NCBI GenBank assembly: GCA_035363115.1
Contig: DAOSEM010000002.1
Coordinates: 1 to 64,000 of the forward strand
From: Syntrophales bacterium
GTDB lineage: Bacteria > Desulfobacterota > Syntrophia > Syntrophales > PHBD01
Length of the DNA: 64,000 nucleotides
Direction of reading: 5' to 3'
How positions within the stretch are numbered: position 1 is the first letter of the stretch; every line of letters begins with the position of its first letter. Position numbers and translations under genes: made by a program. The notes under the pieces are model-generated. The model ran no database searches. It saw only the letters and a program-made list of their open reading frames with translations, and was not told the origin of the DNA. Shown in pieces: positions 42,472 to 51,891 of the stretch.

Positions 42472-44550
42472 GTGGATCTTGACGATTTTAGAAAAGAATT
42501 TATTGAAACTGTTAAAGCACATGCGGCATCAGAGGGTGATCTTACCCGCGCAGCATTTGTATCAATAGCTTCTGAAAAGCTTATCGATGCAGAGGAATAT
42601 TCTGATTTCGAACACTGTTACTTTGAAGGAAATGGCGTAAAGGACAGGAGATTGAAGCTATGTATAGATGGCTATTCGTTTGATGAGTCTGACGATTCAT
42701 TTAAATTGTTAATTGTTGATTTCCGTGGCGGTGATACACCCGCAATACTTACGCTAACAGACGCAGAAGTAATGTTTTCGCGAATGAGTTCTTTTGTGGC
42801 TGAGGCGATGTCAGGTTTACTCCATCCCAAGCTCGAAGATAGTTCCCCAGCGTTTGCACTCGCAAGTAATATTCATCGCGACATTCAATCTATTACACGC
42901 TTCAGGCTTTATTTGGCTACGGACGCCATTCTTAGTACTCGAGTTAGGGACTTACCGGCTAAAAGTATAAACGGGAAACCTATTGAATATCATATATGGG
43001 ATATCAAACGCTTTCATCGGTCATTTGAATCAGTTACTGGAAGAGATGAGTTAATAATTAATTTCTGTGATTTTCTGGAAAATGGTATTCCTTGTTTAGA
43101 AGCTAGTCAAACAGGGGAACAATATAAAGCATATTTATGTGTAATTCCTGGGACTGTCCTTGCAAACTTATATGATAAATATGGAAGCCGTCTTTTAGAA
43201 AGAAATGTTCGCTCTTTCCTTGGGATTCGAGGTACAAAAAGTGTGAATAGTGGTATCAGAAATACAATTATGAGCCAACCATCTTTCTTCTTTGCGTTTA
43301 ATAATGGGATCGCTGCTACCGCAAGTTCTGTAACGATATCTCAAAAGAATAACCGATTACATATCATTTCTGCCGAGGATCTTCAGATTGTAAATGGTGG
43401 ACAAACAACAGCTTCTCTTTCAATGGCAAGACGAAAAGATAAAGCTTGCCTAGATGAGATTTTTGTACAGATGAAACTTTCAGTTATTGTGCCAAGTTTT
43501 GCCGACGAACTTATTCCAAAGATTTCACGCTCTGCAAATAGCCAGAATAAGGTTAGTGATGCTGATTTCTTCGCAAATCATCCTTTTCATGTCAGAATAG
43601 AAGAACTTTCCCGCCGCCTTTGGGCACCCGCAATTTCTGGTGCGCAACACGAGACACATTGGTTTTATGAGCGCGCTCGTGGTCAATTTCTTAATGAGCA
43701 AGTTCGTATGACAGTAGCCGAAAGAAAAAGGTTTCTACAGCAGAATCCCCGTGAACAGATGATGACAAAGACAGATCTTGCAAAATATGAAAACGCTTGG
43801 AGAGAAATCCCTCATACTGTCAGCTTAGGTGCCCAGAGGAACTTTAGTAACTTTGCAGAACATGTTGGAGAATTATGGAAAAGTTCTGATGTTGATTTCA
43901 ATGAGGAATATTTTAGAATTTGTGTTGCACGAGCGATCATATGGAAATTTACTGAACGAATGGTATCAAAGCAATCTTGGTATCAAGGTGGATACCGAGC
44001 CAATGTCGTTGCTTACACAATTTCTAAACTCTCACAACTTACTAAAGCAAATGCAAGGGGAAAAACAATTGACTATCGATATATATGGAATCAGCAGAGA
44101 ATATCAAAAGCATTGGAAAAGCAACTTGAACATATTTCAGGGATAGTTTTTAAAATAATCGTGGCTGAAGATAGGCCAATTGACAATGTTACTGAATGGT
44201 GTAAAAAAAAGCTTTGTTGGGAGAGGGTCGATAATCTGAGCATTACACTAAACAAAGATTTCATTGATGAATTGGTTGATACAAATCAATTATCAGATGC
44301 GAAGAAGGAAGCAAGACTGCTGCAGATGACCGACAAAGGAATTGCTTCACAAACTGAGGTAGTTAACCTTGGCGCCCCATATTGGGGAAAGCTTATGTAT
44401 TGGGCTGAAGAAAGGAAAATACTTACAGCAGAAGAAAAAAAGGTTGTCTCTGTAGCAATGCGGATACCAAATAAAATACCAACAGATTTTCAATGCATTA
44501 AATTGCTCGAAATACGCTCAAAAGTGGTGGGTGAGGGGTTCAAAGTATAA
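42472..44550 (+). CDS. AIPR (abortive infection phage resistance) family protein
   Basis: A 692-residue protein. GTG 42472 is the start, with GAGGAATTAGA upstream, 16 bases after the DUF4420 stop. The AIPR core reads FFFAFNNGIAATASSV and later LQIVNGGQTTASLSMA, the most conserved stretch of the family. AIPR proteins were first found as lactococcal phage-abortive factors; the mechanism is unknown. Last gene of the AT-rich cassette. It lies 90 bases before a decayed SMP-30 gene, at the right-hand edge of the strongest composition shift. Confidence 0.88.
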   Translation: MDLDDFRKEFIETVKAHAASEGDLTRAAFVSIASEKLIDAEEYSDFEHCYFEGNGVKDRRLKLCIDGYSFDESDDSFKLLIVDFRGGDTPAILTLTDAEVMFSRMSSFVAEAMSGLLHPKLEDSSPAFALASNIHRDIQSITRFRLYLATDAILSTRVRDLPAKSINGKPIEYHIWDIKRFHRSFESVTGRDELIINFCDFLENGIPCLEASQTGEQYKAYLCVIPGTVLANLYDKYGSRLLERNVRSFLGIRGTKSVNSGIRNTIMSQPSFFFAFNNGIAATASSVTISQKNNRLHIISAEDLQIVNGGQTTASLSMARRKDKACLDEIFVQMKLSVIVPSFADELIPKISRSANSQNKVSDADFFANHPFHVRIEELSRRLWAPAISGAQHETHWFYERARGQFLNEQVRMTVAERKRFLQQNPREQMMTKTDLAKYENAWREIPHTVSLGAQRNFSNFAEHVGELWKSSDVDFNEEYFRICVARAIIWKFTERMVSKQSWYQGGYRANVVAYTISKLSQLTKANARGKTIDYRYIWNQQRISKALEKQLEHISGIVFKIIVAEDRPIDNVTEWCKKKLCWERVDNLSITLNKDFIDELVDTNQLSDAKKEARLLQMTDKGIASQTEVVNLGAPYWGKLMYWAEERKILTAEEKKVVSVAMRIPNKIPTDFQCIKLLEIRSKVVGEGFKV

Positions 44551-44639
44551 CTTTTCATCTCTGAAAGAACCAAAATTGGAACAGACTTGCAGGTTTGTAG
44601 CAAACGGTTCAAAGATATCAATCATCGATAATGCGCGTA

Positions 44640-44905
44640 ATCATACTTCAGTCGACTTATACCACAAACCTTGAAAGGATGTCTCCGAATCATATCCGCA
44701 CGAATAATTTCCACTTTCATTTCCGGCTATGATTTCCTCGAGGCGCCAAGGTGGCATGATAGCCGTCTGTGACTGTCGGACTTCTACTCGCATCAGGTGG
44801 TCGTCGCCGGTATGAATGGGGGCCGAGGTACGATGGATGCAGAGGGCGCGGTTGTCCCGCATGAGAGCCCTTCCCAGGGCATGCGTGTAGCGGGGTCAGG
44901 AATAA
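44640..44905 (+). pseudogene. Decayed SMP-30/gluconolactonase gene with internal deletion
   Basis: From GTCTCCGAATCAT at 44680 through TCCGGCTATGATTTCCT and GGTGGCATGATAGCC to CATCAGGTGG, the DNA tracks the 5' end of the intact gene at 57423 with scattered substitutions and frameshifts. It then jumps to a stretch reading MDAEGAVV...GMRVAG, matching LDAEGAVWIAD...VLRVAEGG near residues 220-240 of the intact protein. So most of the middle is missing and the gene is dead. It is in direct orientation 12.75 kb upstream of the intact copy. Confidence 0.7.
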
Positions 44906-45718
44906 AGTCCCACTAGAAAGCATATCAAATCAGTTCTGTCAGACAACAGGGCATGTCGATCGGCATTGAAAATAGACCCACTCTCGGCATCCAATTTTGA
45001 CCCACTCACCAGCGTTGCCGTATTCTGTTCAAAACCTTTCTCCTCCGTTTTAACACTCCCAGTGGATGGCTTTCATCCAACGGCTGGTCTGTTTTAAGGC
45101 ACTGCGAAAATTGTATTCATGTCAAATAGTCATATGCTTTATCCATCTGCCGAAAATTCGTGCCTTCGATCCATTGGTCTGGATTCATCCAATAACATGC
45201 TCTTGAGTCTCGACCCTGCAATAAAATCAGACCTGCAATGGATGAACTATCTTATTGTACTGAAAGGAGAATAGGACGTGTTGGAAATGATAGAGTAGCC
45301 TGCTCCTGCAAATGGCGCAGATATTGCGTCGATTCACTTGGGTAATTTTGATCGATACTCCCCATTGTATACGGTAAACCACGGATAACGCAGGGATATA
45401 TTTTTTCGGATCGATGTTCGGGAATGTTTTTTTCTCCGCGTTGTGATCTCCTCCATAGTCGGAAACGATTCCCACCATCCATCCACTGCTCCGTGCCATG
45501 CGGAGGCCTGCAGGATGTCTTCGAACATGCGGATAAAAGAATATTTTTATCACTGCGTGCTTTCCCTGAATCCATTCTGTCAAACATCTAAAAAAAGCCT
45601 TTGTTGTCATGATTCAATAGGAAAATCCGACAAAGTCCAACTTACAGTGTCAGTGGGAAGTGGTTTATTCGTCTCAGGTCAAATTGATCATCATCAATAA
45701 CTGAAGGAGGAATCGATC
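44906..45718. other. Gene-free stretch before the acyl-CoA synthetase
   Basis: About 810 bases with only short, protein-unlike open frames on both strands. GACCCACTCTC...TTTTGACCCACTC near 44985-45005 resembles the repeats at ends of some insertion elements, but no transposase remnant was recognised. I see no other structure. Confidence 0.4.
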
Positions 45719-47278
45719 ATGTTTACCAGGCCCAGTTTAAACATCGTGGATTGTATTGCATTCAACGCAAAATTCCGGGGAGATCGTGTCGCTTTCATCT
45801 GCGGCGAGCATCGCATCAACTGGAGGGAATTTAACAAGTACACCAATAAGATAGCTAATTCCCTTGTCAAATCGGGCCTCAAGAAAGGCGAAAAGGTCGG
45901 TTTGCTATGTCTCAACAGCATAGATGCCATCGCGGTATTGTTCGGAACCATGAAAGCAGGAGGAGTCATTGTCCCGCTCTCGTTATTATTAACCCCGCAA
46001 ATGATTGCCTGCCTTGTGAAGGATGCGGCGTGCAGATTCTTTTTTACGGATTCATATTTAAAGCCGCTTGCCGATTTTTCCCTGCTGGAGGTTGACTCGA
46101 TTCCAAAGGAAAAACGCATCTCCATCGGGTTCGAAGAGGAGAGATACACATCGTTACAGTCTTTTATCGATGAGTCATCGGAAGACCTGCCGAATGTCTT
46201 GCTGAATGATGATGACGAGGCATGCATTATCTATTCATCCGGAACCACCGGAGCACCGAAGGGCATTATCCATACGCATCTATCGAGAACGATGTTTGCC
46301 CTTTCCATGACGATATCTGCAGGTGGGATTAGCGCTTCAACGGTCATGATTGCAACGACGCCGCTCTTTGCCAACACCTTCTGGGGAACGATCATGCCCA
46401 CGATGTTCGCCGGCGGGACAACGGTCATGTTGACCATGTTTTCACCCGGTGGATTTCTGGAGGCTGTTCATAAAGAACGAGGAAAAATTGCGATGATGGT
46501 GCCGACGCAGTTCCAGGGGGTCCTCAACCATCCGGATTTGAACAAGTATGACGTTTCCAGTCTTTCCTTGCTGATCTGTGCGGGAGCAACATTACCGGTC
46601 CCCTTGAAAAAGCAGATCATTGAAAAATTCGGCAATATCCTCACGGAAGCGTACGGAATAACGGAGGGTATAGCCACAAACATCCTGCCGGAATATATCC
46701 TGGAGAAGCCGACTTCCGTCGGCATTCCTGTATTTGGCGCCGACGTGCGAATCATCGACGACGAAGGCAAGGGGCTTCCTGCAGGCGAAGTGGGTGAGAT
46801 TGCAGGATATTCTCACTGGTTCATGAAGGGCTATCACAACAATCCCCAAGCCACCGCGGAGATGGTCTGGCTTGATGAGAGCGGCCGCACCTTCATGCGT
46901 ACCGGCGATATGGGACGGCTTGATGACGACGGGTTCCTGTATATCGTCGATCGCAAAAGAGACATGATCGTATCCGGCGGCCTCAATGTGTTTGCCGTCG
47001 ACATTGAGGGTATTCTCCAGCAGCATGAAGAGATTAAAGACGTGGCGGTTATCGCCATCCCGCACGACAAATGGGGGGAGACTCCGCTGGCCTTGGTGAT
47101 CCGGAAACCGGGAGCGAAGAGCACGGAGGAAGAGATAAAGGAATGGGCGAATGCGAAGCTGGCAAAGTATCAGCGGATAGGTCGTGTGGAATTTCGGGAA
47201 GAGGACTTCCCTCGCAATGTTCTGGGAAAAGTTCTCAAGCGCGTGCTCCGCGAGCCATACTGGAACGATCGCTCGTGA
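45719..47278 (+). CDS. Acyl-CoA synthetase (AMP-forming)
   Basis: A 519-residue adenylate-forming ligase. Start ATG 45719 follows AAGGAGGAATCGATC. Motifs are the phosphate loop IYSSGTTGAPKG, adenylate motif TEAYGITEG, hinge DMGRLDDDGFLYIVDRKRDM and C-terminal Lys in RNVLGKVLKRVLR. Substrate unknown. GC content is lower than in the ligase at 17491, so it probably has a separate history. It is followed after 162 bases by an ADP-forming synthetase alpha subunit, giving two acid-activating enzymes side by side. Confidence 0.88.
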   Translation: MFTRPSLNIVDCIAFNAKFRGDRVAFICGEHRINWREFNKYTNKIANSLVKSGLKKGEKVGLLCLNSIDAIAVLFGTMKAGGVIVPLSLLLTPQMIACLVKDAACRFFFTDSYLKPLADFSLLEVDSIPKEKRISIGFEEERYTSLQSFIDESSEDLPNVLLNDDDEACIIYSSGTTGAPKGIIHTHLSRTMFALSMTISAGGISASTVMIATTPLFANTFWGTIMPTMFAGGTTVMLTMFSPGGFLEAVHKERGKIAMMVPTQFQGVLNHPDLNKYDVSSLSLLICAGATLPVPLKKQIIEKFGNILTEAYGITEGIATNILPEYILEKPTSVGIPVFGADVRIIDDEGKGLPAGEVGEIAGYSHWFMKGYHNNPQATAEMVWLDESGRTFMRTGDMGRLDDDGFLYIVDRKRDMIVSGGLNVFAVDIEGILQQHEEIKDVAVIAIPHDKWGETPLALVIRKPGAKSTEEEIKEWANAKLAKYQRIGRVEFREEDFPRNVLGKVLKRVLREPYWNDRS

Positions 47279-47327
47279 GCGTGGATCGCACGGATACAAG
47301 AGCTGGATGCAGGAAAACCGGTGAACG

Positions 47328-47346
47328 TATTTAAGAAAACGTCAAT
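47328..47346 (+). repeat. 19-base repeat, copy 1
   Basis: TATTTAAGAAAACGTCAAT, identical and in the same orientation to 59612-59630. Both lie in intergenic DNA shortly after the end of a plus-strand gene. Confidence 0.6.
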
Positions 47347-47440
47347 ATCCTTAATTAGTCGTCCCTGAAAAACTGTAATATATTGTAATTATTGCTTTAT
47401 TAATGGTTTGTTTAATGATAAGATCGCTAGAAATTAATTA

Positions 47441-48853
47441 GTGGAAAAAGGGGAGGCCGTGACTTCCACGGAACAGATTTTACATCAGATCGATGAGATC
47501 TTGCATCCCAGATCCGTAGCCATTGTCGGAGTACCCCGGGGTATGAAGACGGGCAGGCTTTTTTTCATGGCACTACTGGATCAGGGGTTCCCGGGTGACA
47601 TTTATCCAGTATCGCCTCAAGCCGATGAGATAGAAGGCTTCAAGGCATATCCTACCGTTACGGCCATACCCGGAGCTGTGGATCTCGCCATCATACTGGT
47701 GCCCCAGCATCAGATCCTTTCCACGGTCAAGGAATGCGCTGCCAAAGGGATAAAGGGTGCTGTTCTGTTCACGGCAGGGTACAAGGAAACAGGGACGGAT
47801 GATGGACGTGCCCAAGAGGAACAGCTGGTCCAAGTGGCCCGCGCTTCGGGTATGCGGCTCATCGGACCGAATTGCATGGGCATCTATGCACCGCGTTCCG
47901 GCCTTTCTTTCTTCCCTCAGTTGACAAGACAGCCGGGTCCGGTGGGGCTCGTGTCACACAGCGGGTCTCTGGCCAATGTTGTCTGCCTCACAGCCCCGAA
48001 AAAGGGGATCCGCTTCAGCAAGGCCATCAGCCTTGGGAACGAATGCGACCTGTCGAGCGCCGACTTTCTCCTCTATCTGGGAAACGACCCGGAAACACGC
48101 CTGATCGGTGCTTACATCGAAGGGGTAAAGGATGGCCCGCGTTTCTTTGATGCCCTCCGCACAGCCTCGTTAAAAAAACCCATCATCCTCTGGAAAGTAG
48201 GTTTAACTTCCGCGGGTGCCCAGGCGGCAGCCTCTCATACCGGCGCCTTGGCTGTTGCCAAGGACATATGGGAGGGTGTTGTGACACAGACCGGGGCCGT
48301 CCCCGTGGTGGGCTTCGAAGCCTGGCTCGATACCCTCATGGGGTTTGCCATGCTGCCGGAGGATATTGGTGATCGGATCGCCATCATCTCGGGGCCTGGC
48401 GGGTTGGCTGTTTCCGCTGCGGAGGCCTGTGCGGACAACGGCCTTCAACTGGCGCAGCTGTCTCCCGAAACTCGTGAATCCCTGGCTGCAATTGTACCCT
48501 CGACGGGCACAAGTTTGCGCAATCCCATCGATGTCGGCCTCACCGCATCTCTGGAGATCGGGATTTACATCAAGAGTATCCAAACCGTGGTTGCCGATCC
48601 CGCGGTTGATGCTGTAGTGGTCATTGGTGCCGGGTTTACCCCGGAGGCAAACAGGCTTTATACCGAAGCCATCATCGAAGCGCGCCGGCAGTCCGGCAAG
48701 GCCATCCTCATGGTCAATCTCCCCGGCTTTGACTCTTCCTATATCCCCCAGTTCTGCGACGCTGGCATTCCATACTTTGAATCGTCGGAACGGGCGTTGG
48801 GAACCTATACCCGTGTCCTCCGTTACCAGCACTGGCGAAAGAAACGGCAATGA
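47441..48853 (+). CDS. Acyl-CoA synthetase (ADP-forming), alpha subunit / CoA-binding protein
   Basis: About 470 residues. The N-terminal CoA-binding fold (HPRSVAIVGVPRG) is followed by two succinyl-CoA-ligase-like domains. GPNCMGIYAP and VSHSGSLANVV are typical, and the phospho-His is expected in AAASHTGALAV. Such enzymes make ATP from ADP while releasing the acid from acyl-CoA, or run in reverse. The ATP-grasp beta subunit is not fused and not encoded in this window. The start could be GTG 47441 or GTG 47459; the latter lies behind AAGGGGAGG. Confidence 0.82.
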   Translation: MEKGEAVTSTEQILHQIDEILHPRSVAIVGVPRGMKTGRLFFMALLDQGFPGDIYPVSPQADEIEGFKAYPTVTAIPGAVDLAIILVPQHQILSTVKECAAKGIKGAVLFTAGYKETGTDDGRAQEEQLVQVARASGMRLIGPNCMGIYAPRSGLSFFPQLTRQPGPVGLVSHSGSLANVVCLTAPKKGIRFSKAISLGNECDLSSADFLLYLGNDPETRLIGAYIEGVKDGPRFFDALRTASLKKPIILWKVGLTSAGAQAAASHTGALAVAKDIWEGVVTQTGAVPVVGFEAWLDTLMGFAMLPEDIGDRIAIISGPGGLAVSAAEACADNGLQLAQLSPETRESLAAIVPSTGTSLRNPIDVGLTASLEIGIYIKSIQTVVADPAVDAVVVIGAGFTPEANRLYTEAIIEARRQSGKAILMVNLPGFDSSYIPQFCDAGIPYFESSERALGTYTRVLRYQHWRKKRQ

Positions 48854-49352
48854 ACAGAGAAAGGAAACCCTTGCCCCCTTTTACTGCCGGCAGTGCGGAG
48901 TAAGGTTCGGGAGCGCTGAGGGTTCCCCAAGAACTGGATCCGTTTCTGGGGGGCAGGTCACTCGTTGTAGCCACTCTCCCAAGGGCTTCTCGTCCCGATA
49001 CAAAGAGCCTGAACACCACCCACCCTGGGCTACCAATCCTCCAGAGATTACCCCAAAATAGATTGTTCACAGACCTTATCCATAGAAAACGGTCCATCCA
49101 TCAATTGACCTTGCGGAGGCAATTTACAACCTGGAGAGCACTGCAAAATGAAAGAGAAAGATTATTAACAATACCAAAACAGTGCGTGTTGATGAAGGCA
49201 GAGAGGGATGAAAAAGACTTGATTCCCGGGCCAGCGTTAATTATAGTAACCAATGGTTATGCTGAAGTAATTTATAATCAAATACTAGTCCAGTCTTGGT
49301 CGTTGTATATTTTATTAGCAGGCTAGTTGAATAAAAAAATAAAGAGAATACT
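48854..49352. other. Gene-free stretch before the sigma-54 activator
   Basis: About 500 bases. The first half is GC-rich, the second clearly AT-rich, so a composition boundary lies near 49,060. No convincing gene, terminator or promoter was found. Confidence 0.4.
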
Positions 49353-50747
49353 ATGGCCAAAATTCTTGTCATTGACGATGATCCACTGATGTCAAATATG
49401 CTTTGTGACATGATTAAAAGCATGAATCATGAAGCTATTTCAATGCATACGTTAAATGAGGGGCGAGAAGCCATCGAGACAAATAGCTATGACATTGTCT
49501 ATCTTGACATTCACTTACCCGACGGTAACGGATTGGATATGATGCCGATTATTCAATCGTCATTATCTCATCCGGAGATCATTATCATAACAGCGTATGG
49601 TGAACCTGCTGGAGCCGAATTGGCAATCAGGAATGGAGCTTGGAGCTATATCGAAAAGGGTTCTTCTCTGGAGGCGTATATTCTCCCTCTAGTTCGTGCA
49701 CTAGATTATAGAGAGGCAAAAAATAAACGCAAGCCCTTCATGCTTCGTAGAGAGGATATCATCGGTCGTAGCAGAAAAATGGAAAGATGTTTCGAACTTT
49801 TGTCCCGTGCAGCAAGAACTGACTTGAATGTTCTAATAACCGGCGAGACTGGTACCGGAAAGGAATGTTTTGCGCTAGCAATACATAAAAACAGCAATCG
49901 TAAAGACAAAGAACTGATTACCGTCGACTGCGCGGCTCTTCCACCTACTCTTGTGGCAAGCGTGCTTTTTGGTCATGAAAAAGGCTCTTTTACTGGCGCC
50001 GATAGCTCTCGCGACGGTTTGATAAGGCAGGCTGATGGCGGAACTCTGTTTCTTGATGAGGTAGGGGAATTGCCCTTATCCATACAAAAAGAGTTCCTTC
50101 GGGTGCTGCAAGAAAAGCGCTTCAGACCCATTGGAAGCAGACGGGAGATAAGCAGTAGCTTTCGTTTGATTTCCGCAACAAACAGAAATCTTGATGAAAT
50201 GGTTTTGCACGACCAGTTTCGCAGCGATCTTCTCTATCGGCTCCGGTCGCTGACAGTGGAGCTGCCGCCGCTCAGGGAGCGCTCCGAGGACATCATTGAT
50301 TTGTTCTTCTTTTATATGAAGAGATTCTGCGATCGCCATGGTATCGATGTAAAAGGTTTTTCTCCTGAATTTCTAGGCGCATTGAAAGATTATAAATGGC
50401 CGGGTAACATTCGGGAACTGATTAACTCAATCGAACAAAGCCTTGTTCTTGCGTATGATGAGCCGACCCTCCATGTCAGACATCTGCCTGAGGATATAAG
50501 AATCAAACTTATTAAGAGGTCCCTGATAAAGAAAGAATCGAAACCGTCACAAATAGTAAACCCTCTTGAGACTTGGAAAGCCAGGCGGGAAAACATGGCA
50601 GCAAGAGTTGAAAAGCAATACCTCGAAGAGCTGATGGAGTACGTGCATGGAGACATTCCAGAAGCCTGTCACATCTCCGGCCTTTCACGAGCACGCCTTT
50701 ACAGCCTTTTGAGTACGTACAAAGTCGAACGCAAGAGCGACAGCTAA
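49353..50747 (+). CDS. NtrC-family sigma-54-dependent response regulator
   Basis: A 464-residue protein. The receiver domain (1-120) has the acidic cluster VIDDDPLM and phospho-Asp in YLDIHLPDGNG. The AAA+ domain (about 140-380) has Walker A GETGTGKE, the sigma-54 contact loop GSFTGA (standard GAFTGA with A to S) and Walker B GGTLFLDEVGE. A C-terminal helix-turn-helix (PEACHISGLSRARLYSLL) follows. It activates RpoN promoters when phosphorylated. The partner kinase may be the hybrid kinase 3.3 kb downstream, but they are not in one tight operon. Targets could include the two sigma-54 promoters in this window; that is only a possibility. Confidence 0.9.
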   Translation: MAKILVIDDDPLMSNMLCDMIKSMNHEAISMHTLNEGREAIETNSYDIVYLDIHLPDGNGLDMMPIIQSSLSHPEIIIITAYGEPAGAELAIRNGAWSYIEKGSSLEAYILPLVRALDYREAKNKRKPFMLRREDIIGRSRKMERCFELLSRAARTDLNVLITGETGTGKECFALAIHKNSNRKDKELITVDCAALPPTLVASVLFGHEKGSFTGADSSRDGLIRQADGGTLFLDEVGELPLSIQKEFLRVLQEKRFRPIGSRREISSSFRLISATNRNLDEMVLHDQFRSDLLYRLRSLTVELPPLRERSEDIIDLFFFYMKRFCDRHGIDVKGFSPEFLGALKDYKWPGNIRELINSIEQSLVLAYDEPTLHVRHLPEDIRIKLIKRSLIKKESKPSQIVNPLETWKARRENMAARVEKQYLEELMEYVHGDIPEACHISGLSRARLYSLLSTYKVERKSDS

Positions 50748-51319
50748 TGCGTCTTACAATATTGGACGAGTCTTATTTTTCTGGAATCACCTTATCTCCC
50801 CGTTTCTAAAAGATAATTGCTGCATGAATTATTGCGGCACAAGAAAATCTCAAAGAGAAGGATCTTATCAATCACAGATCCAACCCAAATGCATTCCCTC
50901 CAGATTCATATCCCGCATGTCTCTGCAATTGTCTGGCGGCTATTGTAACTATTTAATATTAAAGTTGTATTGATAGTTATGATTTGAGCATCCCCTCCAC
51001 ATAACAGAATGCTTTTCCATTCTTCATCTACTTCCATCATCAATGGCATGAAAATTGTCAAGGAATGACTCCGTGTCCAGTAAGCCGGCCCTCTCCATTT
51101 TCTTGGATCGGCCAGCCAGGCAAATGATGCGGCCATTGTGTTGGCAAACTGGAACGAAACCAACAGACTGGTGGAATAAAGCAATGAGGAGGATCGATAT
51201 GTTCAAGAGGAGAAGATAAGCTTAGATATCAAGAAAAACAAGGACTTGCTTTTTTGAGTGATCGTCTGATTGCCTGTAAAAAAAAGGATGACACACAATC
51301 TTAATAAGGGAGCAGTCGC
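50748..51319. other. Gene-free stretch between the regulator and cheW
   Basis: About 570 AT-rich bases. Short open frames exist on both strands, including a plus-strand frame reading ANDAAIVLANWNETNRLV near 51,120-51,175 that might be a gene remnant, but nothing recognisable. No terminator seen. Confidence 0.35.
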
Positions 51320-51835
51320 ATGGATTGCAAACAAGACAAAGACGTTAAAGACAGTTTTGATCATACATTCAGAAAAGATAATAAGTACCTTACCTTTAAA
51401 CTGTTTGGCGAAGATTACGGCATGGAGATCATCAAAGTTAAAGAAATCATTGGGATGATGACCATTACAGCAATACCCAAGGCGCCATCGTACGTCAAAG
51501 GGGTTATCAATCTTCGCGGAAAAGTAATTCCGGTAGTTGATCTGAGACTCCAGTTTGGATTGGAGGAATGTGATTATACGGAGAGAACTTGCATCATCGT
51601 AACGGAAACGAAATTGGGAAACAAAACACATCTGATCGGTATTATTGTAGATTCAGTTTCAGAAGTGCAGAATATAAAAAGTGGAGACATCGATCCATGT
51701 CCGGAATTTGGTAACAACCAGGTGGATACAAAATACATTCTCGGTATGGCCAAGACCGGGGTTGGGATTAAAATCTTGCTCGATATCGACGAAGTTTTAG
51801 CCGGTGAAGAACTTTTGGAAGTAGTGACAGCATAA
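51320..51835 (+). CDS. cheW: CheW-like chemotaxis coupling protein
   Basis: A 171-residue single CheW domain. Characteristic are YLTFKLFGEDYGMEIIKVKEI, AIPKAPSYVKGVINLRGKVIPVVDLR and the C-terminal LGMAKTGVGIKILLDID. It couples chemoreceptors to CheA; no CheA is in the window. Start ATG 51320 follows AAGGGAGCAGTCGC. The chemoreceptor gene starts 56 bases downstream, so the pair is probably one transcript. Confidence 0.92.
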   Translation: MDCKQDKDVKDSFDHTFRKDNKYLTFKLFGEDYGMEIIKVKEIIGMMTITAIPKAPSYVKGVINLRGKVIPVVDLRLQFGLEECDYTERTCIIVTETKLGNKTHLIGIIVDSVSEVQNIKSGDIDPCPEFGNNQVDTKYILGMAKTGVGIKILLDIDEVLAGEELLEVVTA

Positions 51836-51891
51836 TGATGAATGAATCGTAAACGACAAAAAAAATAGAATTAATATTCGGGAGGAAAACC

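Noticed and set aside
44970..45010. Insertion-element end (repeated GACCCACTC)
   Set aside because: Only two short repeats and no transposase remnant, inverted partner or target duplication were found, so no mobile element is claimed.
45227..45610. A 127-codon minus-strand open frame
   Set aside because: No ribosome site, no recognisable motif and overlapping equally long frames in other phases. Probably random.
50906..51184. A 92-codon minus-strand open frame between the regulator and cheW
   Set aside because: No ribosome site or family resemblance, and it opposes the direction of all neighbours.
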